A DNA stretch of 64,000 nucleotides, from positions 85,946,543-86,010,542 of the forward strand of contig NC_083346.1 of the NCBI RefSeq assembly GCF_019175385.1, read 5' to 3'. Position numbers and translations under genes: made by a program. Of the stretch, positions 47,831 to 59,135 are shown one piece after another. Every line of letters starts with the position of its first letter. Within the stretch, counting starts at the first letter, position 1. The notes below the pieces were generated by a model that saw only the letters and a list, made by a program, of their open reading frames with translations, made no database searches and was not told where the DNA came from. Origin of the DNA: Lycium barbarum. Its lineage: Eukaryota; Streptophyta; Magnoliopsida; Solanales; Solanaceae.

Positions 47831-50020
47831 TGTTACACCCCCTGAAATTTTTCCGTACTTGTGTGATGAGTAGAACAATGAAGGGCTTGAGTGGATGATG
47901 TTTTATTAAGTCGAGAATGGCTAATTGTGAATTTTTTGAAAGAAGAAGGTGGCGGAAAATTTCAGCACAGTGGTCGTAAAGGGCACTATACGGCCCGTAA
48001 AGTGATTTACGGACCGTATAGTGCAATCGTCCTCTAGCTGTCTAAAATTTCAAGTTCTGTCAAAGTGTTGAAATGGCTAAAAACGACTTGGAGGATAGCG
48101 CGTAAACTGGTTTACGGACCGTAAACCTCGGTCGTAAACTGCCATGTCCCTTAGCCAAACTTTCTATTTTTGAAATGCTTAAAAACGATCACGGAGGACG
48201 GACCGTAAACCACAATACGTTCTGTAAACTGTGGTTTACGACCACTGTTCATCCCGACGAGAATTCATTAAACATCAGTTTTGAGTTACTAAAAAGGGAC
48301 TTAAGCCTCATTTCATTTCATTATTCATCCATACAACTCAAGAGACTTCTAGAACTCTCCAAACACTTCATCCACAAAGTTCAAGAGAATCAAGGGAAGA
48401 CTAAGATCAACACCACTAAATTCATGAAAACAAGTGTAAGAACACATCAAAGGATCATCTAAGTCAAGAAATCCTCAAAAGGGTGGAACTAGGGTTTTGG
48501 CTAAGTGAAGTATTTCAACTCAAGGCTTGTTCAATCATCATTTAAGGTATGTTTCATGACTATACCACGTGATTCAAGGTATTGGAAGACTTAGATACTT
48601 AAAATGTAGAAGAACATAGGAATGGGTCATGATTGAGTAAATAGGGTCATTATGGAATGGTAGTTGGATGGAATCATAGAAGTTGACGTGCTATGATTAT
48701 GAATACGTTACAAATGGTGTATAGGTCATGATATAAGTGTTAAACTCAAAGGAAATGCCGCCTAATTTTCTCTAGGGATAACGATGCGTTTTCATAGTCG
48801 ATTAACTAATGTAATACGAATTCTCTCATGAACGTGACGACGTGGTATCGAAGGAGAATAAGTGGAAAACAACTTAGCTAAACGACAAGGTATGTGAGGC
48901 TAGTCCTTTCTTTCCAATGGCATGAATCTTATAGTCCGAATTACCAAAAAGTTAGTCCAAAAAGTTAAATGTCTATTTGAGATAAGTTATACGATATGAT
49001 GATGTTAGTCCTTGCCTACACTCACCTTATGTACTAGTCCTTTCAAGGTGAGGCAGAATGTCCGTAATTGCTCCATAAAGTAATCGGGGGGTCACGACCT
49101 TACGTCACCCCGATAGAGTAAAGTTGTTCTCAAACCTTATGCATGTGTTATGATAAGATAAATATTTTACATTAAGTACATTATTATGACTATTTTATGA
49201 TAAGCATGGCATGAGCATTAAATACCGGGCCTAGTTGGCCGGGCAGACACCGCTTCGGCGGGCGGCGATACGGATACACCACGACCTTCGGGCGTGGGCA
49301 GACACCACTAGTGGGCGGCATGAGATGGTACCCCGGACGCAGGAGGCCTGGACGCGGGCTTATATTATTGATTATCACACTGTTCTGACATGGGCGGGAA
49401 GCTTGCATATGATGCATACATGTTACGATGATAAGTACGAGTAAGACATCATGCATTATTCCATTTATAATTATCGGTCAGATCCATATGCTTTATATTG
49501 ATGCTCACATTATATTATTGATGCCTTCCTTCACTGTTCATGCCTCTCATACTCAGTACAATATTCGTACTGACGTCCCTTCTTTGGACGGTGTGTTCAT
49601 GCCCACAGGTAGACAGGGAGACGAGCTTGATCTAGACACTTAGGAGCTGTCAGCTGTTGAGAGCACTCCATTGTTCGGAGGTGCTTGTTATTTCTCTTTT
49701 GGTACATATGTATATATATATTTTGGGCATGACGGAGTCTTGTTTCGTCCATTGTATAGTATGTCAGTAGAGGCTCGTAGATACGTAGTGTGGGTATCAT
49801 GGTCTCACATCTTTCATGTATACGTGCACTCATTATTTTGATGTACCAAACCTTTTTATATACACAAGTATTTATGTTTCCATATAAGTTATGATCTTTT
49901 TCCATGTTTTAAGCATAAATGTGAGGATAAGGCATTAATCGAGTAAGGAGGGTAATAGAGCGAGCGGTTCTCGGCGGTTAGCCCCGGGTACCCGTCGCGG
50001 CCCCTAGCTGGGTCGTGACA
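47831..50020 (+). repeat. Middle LTR shared by G3 and G4
   Basis: 2.19 kb. It serves as 3' LTR of G3 and 5' LTR of G4: a polypurine tract lies before it and a primer site after it, with no target duplication between. Landmarks: U3 palindromes (47965-48250; arms 47984-48023), hairpin 49083-49114, CAGTAC-N7-GTACTG at 49554-49572. Confidence 0.95.
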
Positions 50021-50223
50021 GAAGTGGTATCAGAGCGGTTCGTCCTAGGAAGTGTCTACGAGATGTGTCTAGTAGAGTCTTGTTTATGGTGTGTTGCGCG
50101 CCACATCAATAAACAAGAGCCTAAAGGGCATTTAGGAAAATGACCATCTTTCTTTTTACTAGATCGTGCGATAGAGCTATGCATAGGATTTTATCCTCCC
50201 CTAAAAGTGCGTTGTGATTTCAG
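50021..50223 (+). other. G4 leader with primer binding site
   Basis: The primer site TGGTATCAGAGC is at 50025-50036; the rest is leader sequence. Confidence 0.93.
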
Positions 50224-51375
50224 AATGCCGCCGAAAGGAAAAGCTACAGCTGCCCAGAAAAGCAAAGCTGCGCCGAAGAAGCGGGAAGAAAGGGAGCCTC
50301 CGACGAATGTAGGGGAAAGTGAATCACAGAATGAGGCCTCGCCTAATGTAGGAGAGCAGGGAGGAGCCTCAGTCCCAATTCCTCCACCAGTTGCTTCGGG
50401 TCAACAGGTATCCGAGACCATACATTTATTGACGCAGTTGGTCGCCGCTCAGGCACAACGACAGAATACGGGCCCAAGTGATCGATGGGCCAGTACGAGA
50501 GCCTGTGATTTCTTGACTTTAAATCCTCCGGAATTTTTCGGGTCGAAGCCGGATGAGGACCCCCAAGGCTTTGTTGATCAGATGTCGATGACGCTGAAAC
50601 TTATGCATGCTTCTGAGACCGAATCGGTAGAGTTGGCCTCTTATAGACTCCGCGATGTGGCGGTGCTATGGTACAAAAATTGGATAATTTCAAGAGGAGA
50701 GAATGCACCACCTCCCGTTTGGCAAGAATTTGTGAATGCCTTTATTCGTCATTACTTGCCACCTGAGGTCCGCCGAGTTTGAGCGGACAGGATCTTGAAT
50801 TTAAAGCAAGGAGGTATGAGTGCCCGAGAGGATAGTATGCAGTTTAATTCCCAGGCCAGGTATGCTCCGACTATGGTGGCTGATATGGGCAAGCGGGTTC
50901 ATATATTTGTGAGTGGTTTGGGGCCACACCTATTTAGAGATTGCTTGACAGCCTCCTTGCAAGACGGGATGGATATTTCCTGAATACAGGCACATGCTCA
51001 GAACCTGGAGGAACGACAACAGCAGCAAAGAAGTGATCGGGATAATGACCGAAGTCAAGGTAAGAGAGCTAGATCTACGGGGGCAAGCAGTGAGTATAGA
51101 GGGGGATCGAGACAGATGCATTCTAGGCACTCAAGTCAGTCAGCGACCAGTGCGCCTCCCCGGTTCTCAGATAGGAGGTTTGACTGTTCTTTTCAATCAG
51201 AGCAGGGCCAGAACTCGAGGGCCTCAGATTTTCAGTTCAAGGGTGATTTTAGCCAGAGGAGACCCCCCAGTACCGCGGTGTAGTCAGTGCGGTAAATTAC
51301 ATTCCGGACAGTGTCGTTAGGGTATCGATGCTTGTTATGCATGCGGGCAAGTTGGTCACATGATGAGGGATTGCC
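50224..51375 (+). pseudogene. G4 gag with zinc knuckles
   Basis: Gag starting at 50224 (MPPKGKATAAQKSK). The gag core lies near 50640-50940. Two zinc knuckles follow: CSQCGKLHSGQC (near 51285-51320, an unusual spacing C-x2-C-x3-H-x3-C) and CYACGQVGHMMRDC (near 51332-51375, canonical C-x2-C-x4-H-x4-C). Defects: TGA near 50780 (AGA to TGA), TGA at 50981 (CGA to TGA), TAG between the two knuckles at about 51318. G4 still has the segment that G3 lost, so it gives the intact order for comparison. Confidence 0.93.
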
Positions 51376-52056
51376 CTTCGGTGACAGATAGAGCAGGGAC
51401 TCAACCCACAGGTTCAGTAGCGGGTTCTTCTTCGGTGCGTCCGACAGCACAGACTTCCCAGACTACAGCAGGTAGAGGCAGAGGCAGAGGGGCAGCATCT
51501 ACTTTCGGCGCTGTTCAGCCCCGCGTATATGCTTTAGCAGGGCGACAGGATCTTGAATCCTCCCCCGATGTTGTCAGAGGTACCTTGACTATATTTTCCC
51601 GTGAGGTATATGCTTTGATTGATCCGGGTTATAATTTCTCCTATGTTACCCCATATGTTGCTGATTGTATTGGGGTGAAGCCTGAGCCAATTAAACCTTT
51701 CGGGGTGTTCACTCCGATTGGTGATCCCGTGATAGCGAGGAAAGTATATAAAAATTGTGTCGTGGTGATATGTGACTGCCAGACTCAAGCCGATTTGATC
51801 GAGCGGGAAATGATAGACTTCGACGCGATTATGGGAATGGATTAGTTGGCCTCGTGCTATGCTAATGTTGATTGCCGGATGAAAATGGTTCAATTCCAGT
51901 TTCCGGGAGAGCCCGTACTTGAATGGAAGGGTAACACAGCATCCCCTAAGGGTAGGTTTATTTCCTACCTCAAGGCGAGAAAGATGATAGCCAAGGGCTA
52001 TATTTATCATCTAGTTCGGGTTCATGATACGGAGGTAAGGCCACCAGTTTTCCAAT
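51376..52056 (+). pseudogene. G4 aspartic protease
   Basis: A Ser/Thr-rich linker with GRGRGRGAAS near 51465-51500, RVYALAGRQD near 51525, then the active-site region YALIDPGYNFSY (near 51610-51640), where the second residue of the D-S/T-G triad is Pro. [15 protein letters not shown] spans a TGG-to-TAG stop at 51843-51845. Cleavage activity is unlikely. It continues in frame to the pre-RT linker. Confidence 0.9.
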
Positions 52057-53484
52057 CTGCCTCGGTAGTAAATGAATTTCCAGATGTATTCCCGGATGAA
52101 CTTCCAGGTCTTCCTCCAGAAAGGGAAATTGACTTTGCTATCGATGTATTACCACACACCAAGCCTATTTCCATTCCCCCTTATCGAATGGCTCCGGCAG
52201 AACTGAAAGAGCTAAAAGCACAGCTAAAAGATTTACTTGAGAAGGGGTTTATATGACCCAGTTCTTCGCCGTGGGGAGCACCAGTCCTGTTCGTAAAGAA
52301 GAAGGACGGATCTCTACGAATGTGTATCGACTACAGACAGTTGAACCAGGTAACAATAAAGAATAAATATCCTCTTCCCAGAATCGATGATTTGTTTGAT
52401 CAGTTAGAGGGCGCTAAGTGGTTTTCCAAGATAGATCTGAGATCGGGTTATCATCAGGTGAGAATTAGAGAAGCAGATATTCCTAAGACAGCCTTCAGGG
52501 CAAGATATGGTCACTACGAGTTCCGAGCGATGTCGTTTGGATTGACAAATGCCCCGGCGGTGTTCATGAATTTAATGAATAATGTGTTCAGGACATTTTT
52601 GGATCTCTTCGTGATAGTATTTATCGACGATATTCTGGTATATTCTCGCACCGAGTCAGAACATGCAGACCACCTAAGAATTGTTCTTGGCGTTCTCCGA
52701 GCCTGAGAATTATATGCGAAGTTCTCAAAGTGCGAGTTTTGGCTGAATTCTGTGGCGTTTCTAGGCCATGTTATTTCAAATGATGGCATCCGAGTCGACA
52801 CACAGAAAATAGAAGCTGTGAAGACTTGGCCAAGGCCTACGACGCCTACAGCAGTTCGTAGTTTTCTGGGTTTGGCAGGTTATTATCGAAGATTCGTAAA
52901 GGGCTTTTTATCTATTTCAGCCCCCTTAACGAAGCTAACCCAGAAGTCAGCAAAATTTCAGTGGAATGATGCTTGTGAGCGTAGTTTCCGAGAGCTAAAA
53001 GATAGATTGACCTCGGCTCCAGTGTTAACACTTCCAGAAGTGCCGAATGGTTATGTCGTGTATTGTGACGCTTCCGGTGTGGGACTAGGATGTGTGCTGA
53101 TGCAGCAAGGCAAGGTTATTGCATATGTTTCGAGACAGTTGCGGAAACATGAACAGAATTATCCGACTCATGATCTAGAATTGGCTGCGGTTATTCATGC
53201 CTTAAAGATATGGAGGCATTATCTGTACGGTGTGCACGTCTATATCTATACAGATCACAAGAGTCTTCAACATATTTTTAAGCAGAAGGAGTTGAACCTA
53301 CGGCAGAGGCGGTGGTTGGAATTGTTGAAGGATTATGACGTGAATATTTTATGCCACCCCGAGAAAGCGAATGTGGTAGCAGACGCGCTTAGCCGTCGAT
53401 CAATGGACAGTTTGAGTGAAGTCCCTTCAGAAAAGAAAGAAATGGTTCGTGGGCTCTATCAACTAGCAAATCTTGGGGTACGTG
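52057..53484 (+). pseudogene. G4 RT and RNase H, cut by N3
   Basis: Pre-RT linker ([17 protein letters not shown] near 52065-52115), RT motifs [10 protein letters not shown] (52320), [25 protein letters not shown] (near 52620-52665), [15 protein letters not shown], then RNase H with [14 protein letters not shown] (near 53050), [12 protein letters not shown] and [11 protein letters not shown] (near 53250). Stops: TGA at about 52255 and 52706, both CGA to TGA. The reading frame stays open from 52752 to the N3 insertion at 53484. The target site ACGTG is duplicated at 61546-61550 and pol continues there. Confidence 0.94.
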
Positions 53485-56362
53485 TGTTATATCCCGTATT
53501 TTAAACGTTCGGATATTCCAAGGTAGTCGTGGCAAGTTAAGGGTAAGGCTATTTTCAAAAATTATGTTAATGTACAAGTTGGTTATAAATATCAATTATG
53601 GACATTACTAGAATGTAAATGTTGAGAAAGGCCAAGGGTAAGAAGGAAAATTCGCAAAAGGGTTCATGGTAATATTGCGGAAAGAATAGGGGCAAAATGG
53701 GAATTTCACAAAAAAAAAAGATATCAAGAATGTTCTTGAAGGGCCCTTGGCCGTGTGGCATGCCCCTATATGTCCACATTTTTATTTAATGGGGGTTAAT
53801 TATGTACATGTATGGACAAAGCTTCCAAGAGAAGCCAACCAAGTCATCTTTTTCAAGAAAACTCTAGAAAAGGAAAAATGGAAAAAAAAAAAAAGAGAAA
53901 AATCTAGAGAGAGGCATGTGCCCCTTACATGCCACTATAACTATATATATATATATATGTATGAGTCTTGAAAAAACAAGACAATTTATCATTTACAACT
54001 CTAGAAATTACAAGAGAAACAAAGAAAAAAAAAGAAGACACTTTGGAAGAAAAATAAAGGGCCAATTTCGGCCAAGCTTGGAGGAAACAAGAACCTTGGA
54101 AAAATTTCTCAAAAAATTACTCTCTACTAATTGGAAGGTCCCTAGCAAGGAGAAGAGGTCATTGGAACAAGTAGAACATTTATTGTTGCAAGATCAACAT
54201 TCTAGCCAAGTGGGAAATTGATGAAAAAGGGTAAGAACTTAATCTTCTTTTATATGTTATGTATGGTTGTGTATGTTGTGGTGTGTAGGAGTGAATGAAA
54301 CTCATGAAAATTATGAAAATATGGATGTTGAATAGTTGTCCGTATATATGTTGATTAAGTTGTTGGAAGATTATGAGAATTGAATTGAATTGAAGTGAAT
54401 TTGATTGAATTGTTGCTGGAATAATTGCTAGTATTGTTGTTGGTTTGGCCGGGTCAAATTTCCGGATTGTTGTCATCGATTTGGGGCCGAGTCGTACTCT
54501 CGGGGTTGGTACATTTATAGGGGAAATGCTGCCGAAATTTCGGCAGACAAAGTGTTACTTTAAAGAATCAACTTCTAAAGGCTCTAATCAAGTTTTGGTA
54601 AACATGACCAATTTGTAGATTTTGGCGGATTTGGAACGTGAATTTGGAGTCGCATAAGAAGCAGAAAAGGTATGTAAGGCTTCACCCTTCCTTCTTTGGC
54701 ATGTCTTAGTCATAATAGGTCGAATATGAGCCTCGGGGACAACTCTATTCTCCGGAATCCGCGCCTAAAGTTTCCCTTTTTTCATTCAGTAGAATTGAAT
54801 TAAAAAGTGTGCAAAATGTTGGAAGAATTTCCTAAACCTCTAGAACTCGCATAAATAGGAACCGACTACCCTAAAACCCTCACAAGTAACGCCATGACAT
54901 GTAACATATGTAAATTTGGTACGCCGCCTCATTTGATCCGAGGTGGGCCCACTGGTTCCCGGATTTACCTTATTGTTCCGCTTGACTTACTTTGAAGCTG
55001 AATCCAAAAGAAACCTTGATCCTTATTCCGTTATCAGATGACAAGTACCATACCTATCCCAATGAGAATACTTCTATGACGACAATGATAATGATGATGT
55101 TAAGAAAGAGAGTACGCCTATGATAAGTACGAAAAGAATGATTCTATGACTAGGAGTCTTGAGCTAAGAATTTAATGTGAATGTGAAAGTGTTATACTAG
55201 TTCTTGAACCTCAATTCTATTCCTTAGCTATGACACTAGTTTCTAAAAGACTTCAAAGCATATGAATTGGCGGTTATAATGTCCATGATTTTATTCTATG
55301 CTCTCTCTCTTAAGGCTATTTTCCGTTGGTAGTCTCGCCTTAAAATACTCGTTCCTTCAAGGTGAGACAAAGTGACCATGATTATTCCATAATGTAATCG
55401 GAGGTCACCGACCTTACGTTACTCCGATGGACACATGACTTTCTTTGGGCTCTCATGCATGTCAATTGTATGACATATGTATATGAATGTGAATATGTAT
55501 ATGTATATGTATATGGGGAAGGGGAAGGGACACTGTTATATCACCACCTGATTCAGCTGGATTTCGTCCCGGACGCGGGATGCCCGGACGCGGGATATGG
55601 GAGAGCCGGATACGGCTTCTGTATATGTGATATATATATATATAATATGTTAGGACACTGTTGGGGAGGGGGGTGGGAGAGCCGATGTACTCGGCGTCTG
55701 TGAATGTAAATAAAGGACACTGTTTTCTGAAATGTTCTGTTTTCTGTACATGTAAATAAGAAGCACCGTTTTTCTGAAAAAGAAACTAAGCATGCATGGC
55801 ATCCGCAGAAAGGCATTCATATGTACAAGTTACTTCTGTTCCAAGATAAGCTCCATATGTCTATTCCGTTATTATTCATACTGCATATTCCTTTATTATG
55901 TCACTATTCATGTTTTACATACTCAGTACATTACTCGTACTGACCCCTCTTCTTCGGGGGCTGCGTTTCATGCCGCGCAGGTACTCCCAGATGATTAGAA
56001 GACCTTACTAAAGATGTTCCAGCGGAGATGGCGAACTCCACTTGTCCTGGAGAATTGCCAAGTCCAAGTATATGCTATGATGTTCATTCTATGTTAGAGA
56101 CTTTGCCGACAAAGCAATGGGTATTGGGTTGTCAGTCTATAAGCGGCTCCAGCAGCCGATATGCTATTATGTTTTATGTCACGAGTCTTACATGATGTAA
56201 GAGCTTACTTATGAAAAGAAAAAAAAATATTGGAGAGCTTACTATGTATTTCTTTCTTTACTGATTCAAGGGTTTCTATACGTAACAAGAGTCAGCGGGT
56301 TCACCCGGCTCCAGATAAGGGGTCGGGTGCCCATCACACCCTAGTAAAGTCGGGGTGTGACA
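53485..56362 (+). repeat. N3 left (5') LTR
   Basis: Begins TGTTATATCCCG and ends GGTGTGACA. It has the perfect palindrome CTGCCGAAATTTCGGCAG (54529-54546), the ACGTTA hairpin (55397-55428), two copies of the TCCCGGACGCGGGAT motif (55567-55596), and CAGTAC-N7-GTACTG at 55924-55942. Confidence 0.93.
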
Positions 56363-57064
56363 AAGTGGTATCAGAGCAGGTCGGTCTAAGGGGTTGTCTG
56401 CAAATTCGTGTCCGGTAGAGTCTTGTTTATGGGTGTGAAGCCGGCCACATTTATAAACAGGAGGTTGCGGGGCATCTAGGAAATGTTGACCATCTTTCTG
56501 TCTTAGATCATGCGATAGAGCCAAGTCATAGGCAATAAGATTCCTTATACTAGCCGTCGTTTTTCGCAGACGCCTTGTGGCGACGAAAGAAGACAAGTGA
56601 CGAGATGGCAAGTTACAAAGGTAAGCCTGGATAATTGTTCTGTTACTTGGAACTGGAAGTTCTGATGGCGGAATATGTCATATAGCCGCGTGTTCCGTGC
56701 AGTATTGTCGGTACTTGCTACGTACGGATTTGGAAAAGTAAGAATGGAAAAGGAGGTCTGTCAGAATAGATACGCCTAGTAGGAAAAGACGGGGGCAGAA
56801 GATACTGTAAACAGGTAATAAGTGAGATGCGTTGTTTCATAAAGGTTATGGATTTGGGCGTGGCAACGAAGGTGAGATCGCTACCATCGGGAATCTGGAA
56901 GTCCAGGACAGGAGGTAGCCATACACACAGGCGGAAGATGAACATCGGGAACCAAATGGGTAAAACCGTAATTGTGAAAGAAGGACGCGTTACGAAAGTG
57001 CCTGGGAGCCTGTGAAACCTCGACTTGCTCCAGAGCATGCAATAAAGGTCATGTGAGGAAGCTG
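56363..57064 (+). other. N3 leader with primer binding site, and interior before the 5S-like segment
   Basis: The primer site TGGTATCAGAGC is at 56366-56377. The leader (to about 56550) aligns with those of the coding elements; the following ~500 bp align with N2 only. No reading frame of note. The last 43 bp (57022-57064) belong to the strongly conserved island. Confidence 0.88.
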
Positions 57065-57165
57065 ACGCGAAAATATCGGCATTAAGGCACCGAATTTCAG
57101 TGAAGCTTTTGGGTTAAGCGTGCTCAGGTGGGAGCAATTCCATGATGGGTGACCCCCTGGGAAGT
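57065..57165 (+). ncRNA. 5S rRNA-like segment in N3 interior
   Basis: 101 nt, in the element's sense, aligning without a gap to plant 5S rRNA from about nucleotide 3. By hand I count about 70% matches to the plant consensus I remember. Box A reads GTTAAGCGTGCTCAGG and box C reads GATGGGTGACCCCCTGGGAA, the Pol III internal promoter regions; CACCG near 57088-57092 also matches. A T4 run at 57176-57179 could terminate Pol III. The 5S 3' end and 5' stem are not kept, so this is not a ribosomal gene. Only two bases in this stretch differ from N2. Transcription is untested. Confidence 0.8.
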
Positions 57166-58636
57166 TGATGAGAAATTTTATGAATTGAGACATAAGAGAC
57201 AAATGAAAAGCTAGGGTAGTCTAAGGAAAAATTAGAGTGTATGGGATGATTAGAGACCATAAGAAGACGCGTGAAACAAGGCAGACTAGCCCGGTAAAGA
57301 GACAGAAAATGCATCATAGCCCTAGAATTAGGATAGGCTGGAACAGCGCTTGGAAGTATTTTGTGAACTAGTTGATAGTGAATATGTATGTATATATGAA
57401 TGTGTAAGATATCCCGTATATGATTGTATCGGTGGCGTGCGAGCCCAGCAACCGAAACTACGGGAAGAAAGGTATTGATCACGCAAAGGTGCAAAAGTAC
57501 GAGTGACCGCAATAATAAATGGTACAAGTGCGGCGAGTGAACTGTTATTATTTTACTGTAGGATGAGGTCGGAAATTCCAGTATAACGATACTCGGAAAA
57601 TAAAGAGAGTGTGAGTAAAGGGAAGATGGGAAGCTTAAATATCGGAAAAGAGAAAAGTTAAGAAAACCTTAGTAAGTGAAACCCCCGCGAGAAATTAATG
57701 GTAAAAAAAAAAATACGAGACCACTAGGATGAAAATTCAAGTAGGCATGTGAGACGAGATAGAGTGAGGTAAAAGGAAACAAGGAGCAATGTGGAGAGGT
57801 TGAGAGTTGATTTCAACAAGTAGGTCTAAGAGAATGGTGACCAGGGTAGAGGAATGTGAAGTAAGAGAAGGAATGCTCAGGATGGTGATGGTGTTAAGAT
57901 GAAAGATTTGTAAAAGGACAAGTATGTAGCTATAGTAATATGCTTAGAGGTTTAAGAAAGTAATGGGACGCTTAAGAAATACGGACGCACAGCTACAACA
58001 GGAACACGTAGTTAAGAAAGAATTACGAGCAAGAGAGCTAAGCAAGTGAAAGGACGAATAAAGGATAGAAAGGTATGGAAATGTGGACAAATGAGGATCT
58101 AGACAGGAAGTAAAAGGAAAGCTTAAGATAAGAAGTTTTTGATATGCACAAGCTGGAAAAGAAGGTGAGGGATAAAGGTATAAGCGAAGACTTCATAAAG
58201 GACTATGAGCATATAAGGAACCCCTTAAAGGGGGGGGGGGGGAGGCCATATTCGGCTTACGAGGAATAACGATGAACGAAATGAGCACCAACACATGAAG
58301 CCAAGGACAAGTATACTTGTATCAAGAGATACAAAAAGAGACTAAAGAAGAGTTGTAGTAAGAATCTAAAGGTGTGGCTTTTGTTAAGAAATGGTCATGA
58401 AACAGTAACAAGAAAAGAGATGATCTGAGAAGGACAAGGATAATACGTTGGCCCAACAAAGTAGAAAGCCCAAGACACGGGAAGAAGATTCATGTAAAAA
58501 TCGAGAAGTTCGATTATGAAAGGAATGAGGTAAAGGACAAGGAGTGAGCATGAAGGAAAGGACGACTACAAAGGGATCCTCCCGAAATATTATGACACCC
58601 CGTAAGACCAGTTGAACATTCGAGGATGAATGTTCT
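57166..58636 (+). other. N3 interior after the 5S-like segment, non-coding
   Basis: About 100 bp still align with N2; then about 1.2 kb of purine-rich sequence is absent from N2. A 13-base G run lies at 58230-58242. No protein domain is recognisable. The end has the CGAGGATGAATGTT segment typical of the 3' interior. Confidence 0.75.
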
Positions 58637-58650
58637 AAAGGGGGGAAGGA
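58637..58650 (+). promoter_or_regulatory. N3 polypurine tract
   Basis: AAAGGGGGGAAGGA directly before the right LTR. Confidence 0.92.
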
Positions 58651-59091
58651 TGTTATATCCCGTATTTTAAACGTTCGGATATTCCAAGATAGTCGTGGCA
58701 AGTTAAGGGTAAGGCTATTTTCAAAAATTATGTTAATGTACAAGTTGGTTAAAAATATCAATTATGGACATTACTAGAATGTAAATGTTGAGAAAGGCCA
58801 AGGGTAAGAAGGAAAATTCGCAAAAGGGTTCATGGTAATATTGCGGAAAGAATAGGGGCAAAATGGGAATTTCACAAAAAAAAAGATATCAAGAATGTTC
58901 TTGAAGGTCCCTTGGCCGTGTGACATGCCCCTATATGTCCACAATTTTATTTAATTGGGGTTAATTATGTACATGTATGGACAAAGCTTGCAAGAGAAGC
59001 CAACCAAGTCATCTTTTTCAAGAAAACTCTAGAAAAGGAAAAATGGAAAAAAAAAATCTAGAGAGAGGCATGTGCCCCTCACATGCCACTA

Positions 59092-59135
<44 letters not shown>

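Noticed and set aside
58230..58242. G13 run as a possible G-quadruplex or origin
   Set aside because: A lone homopolymer within decayed interior; no spaced G tracts around it, and it may be a sequencing artefact.
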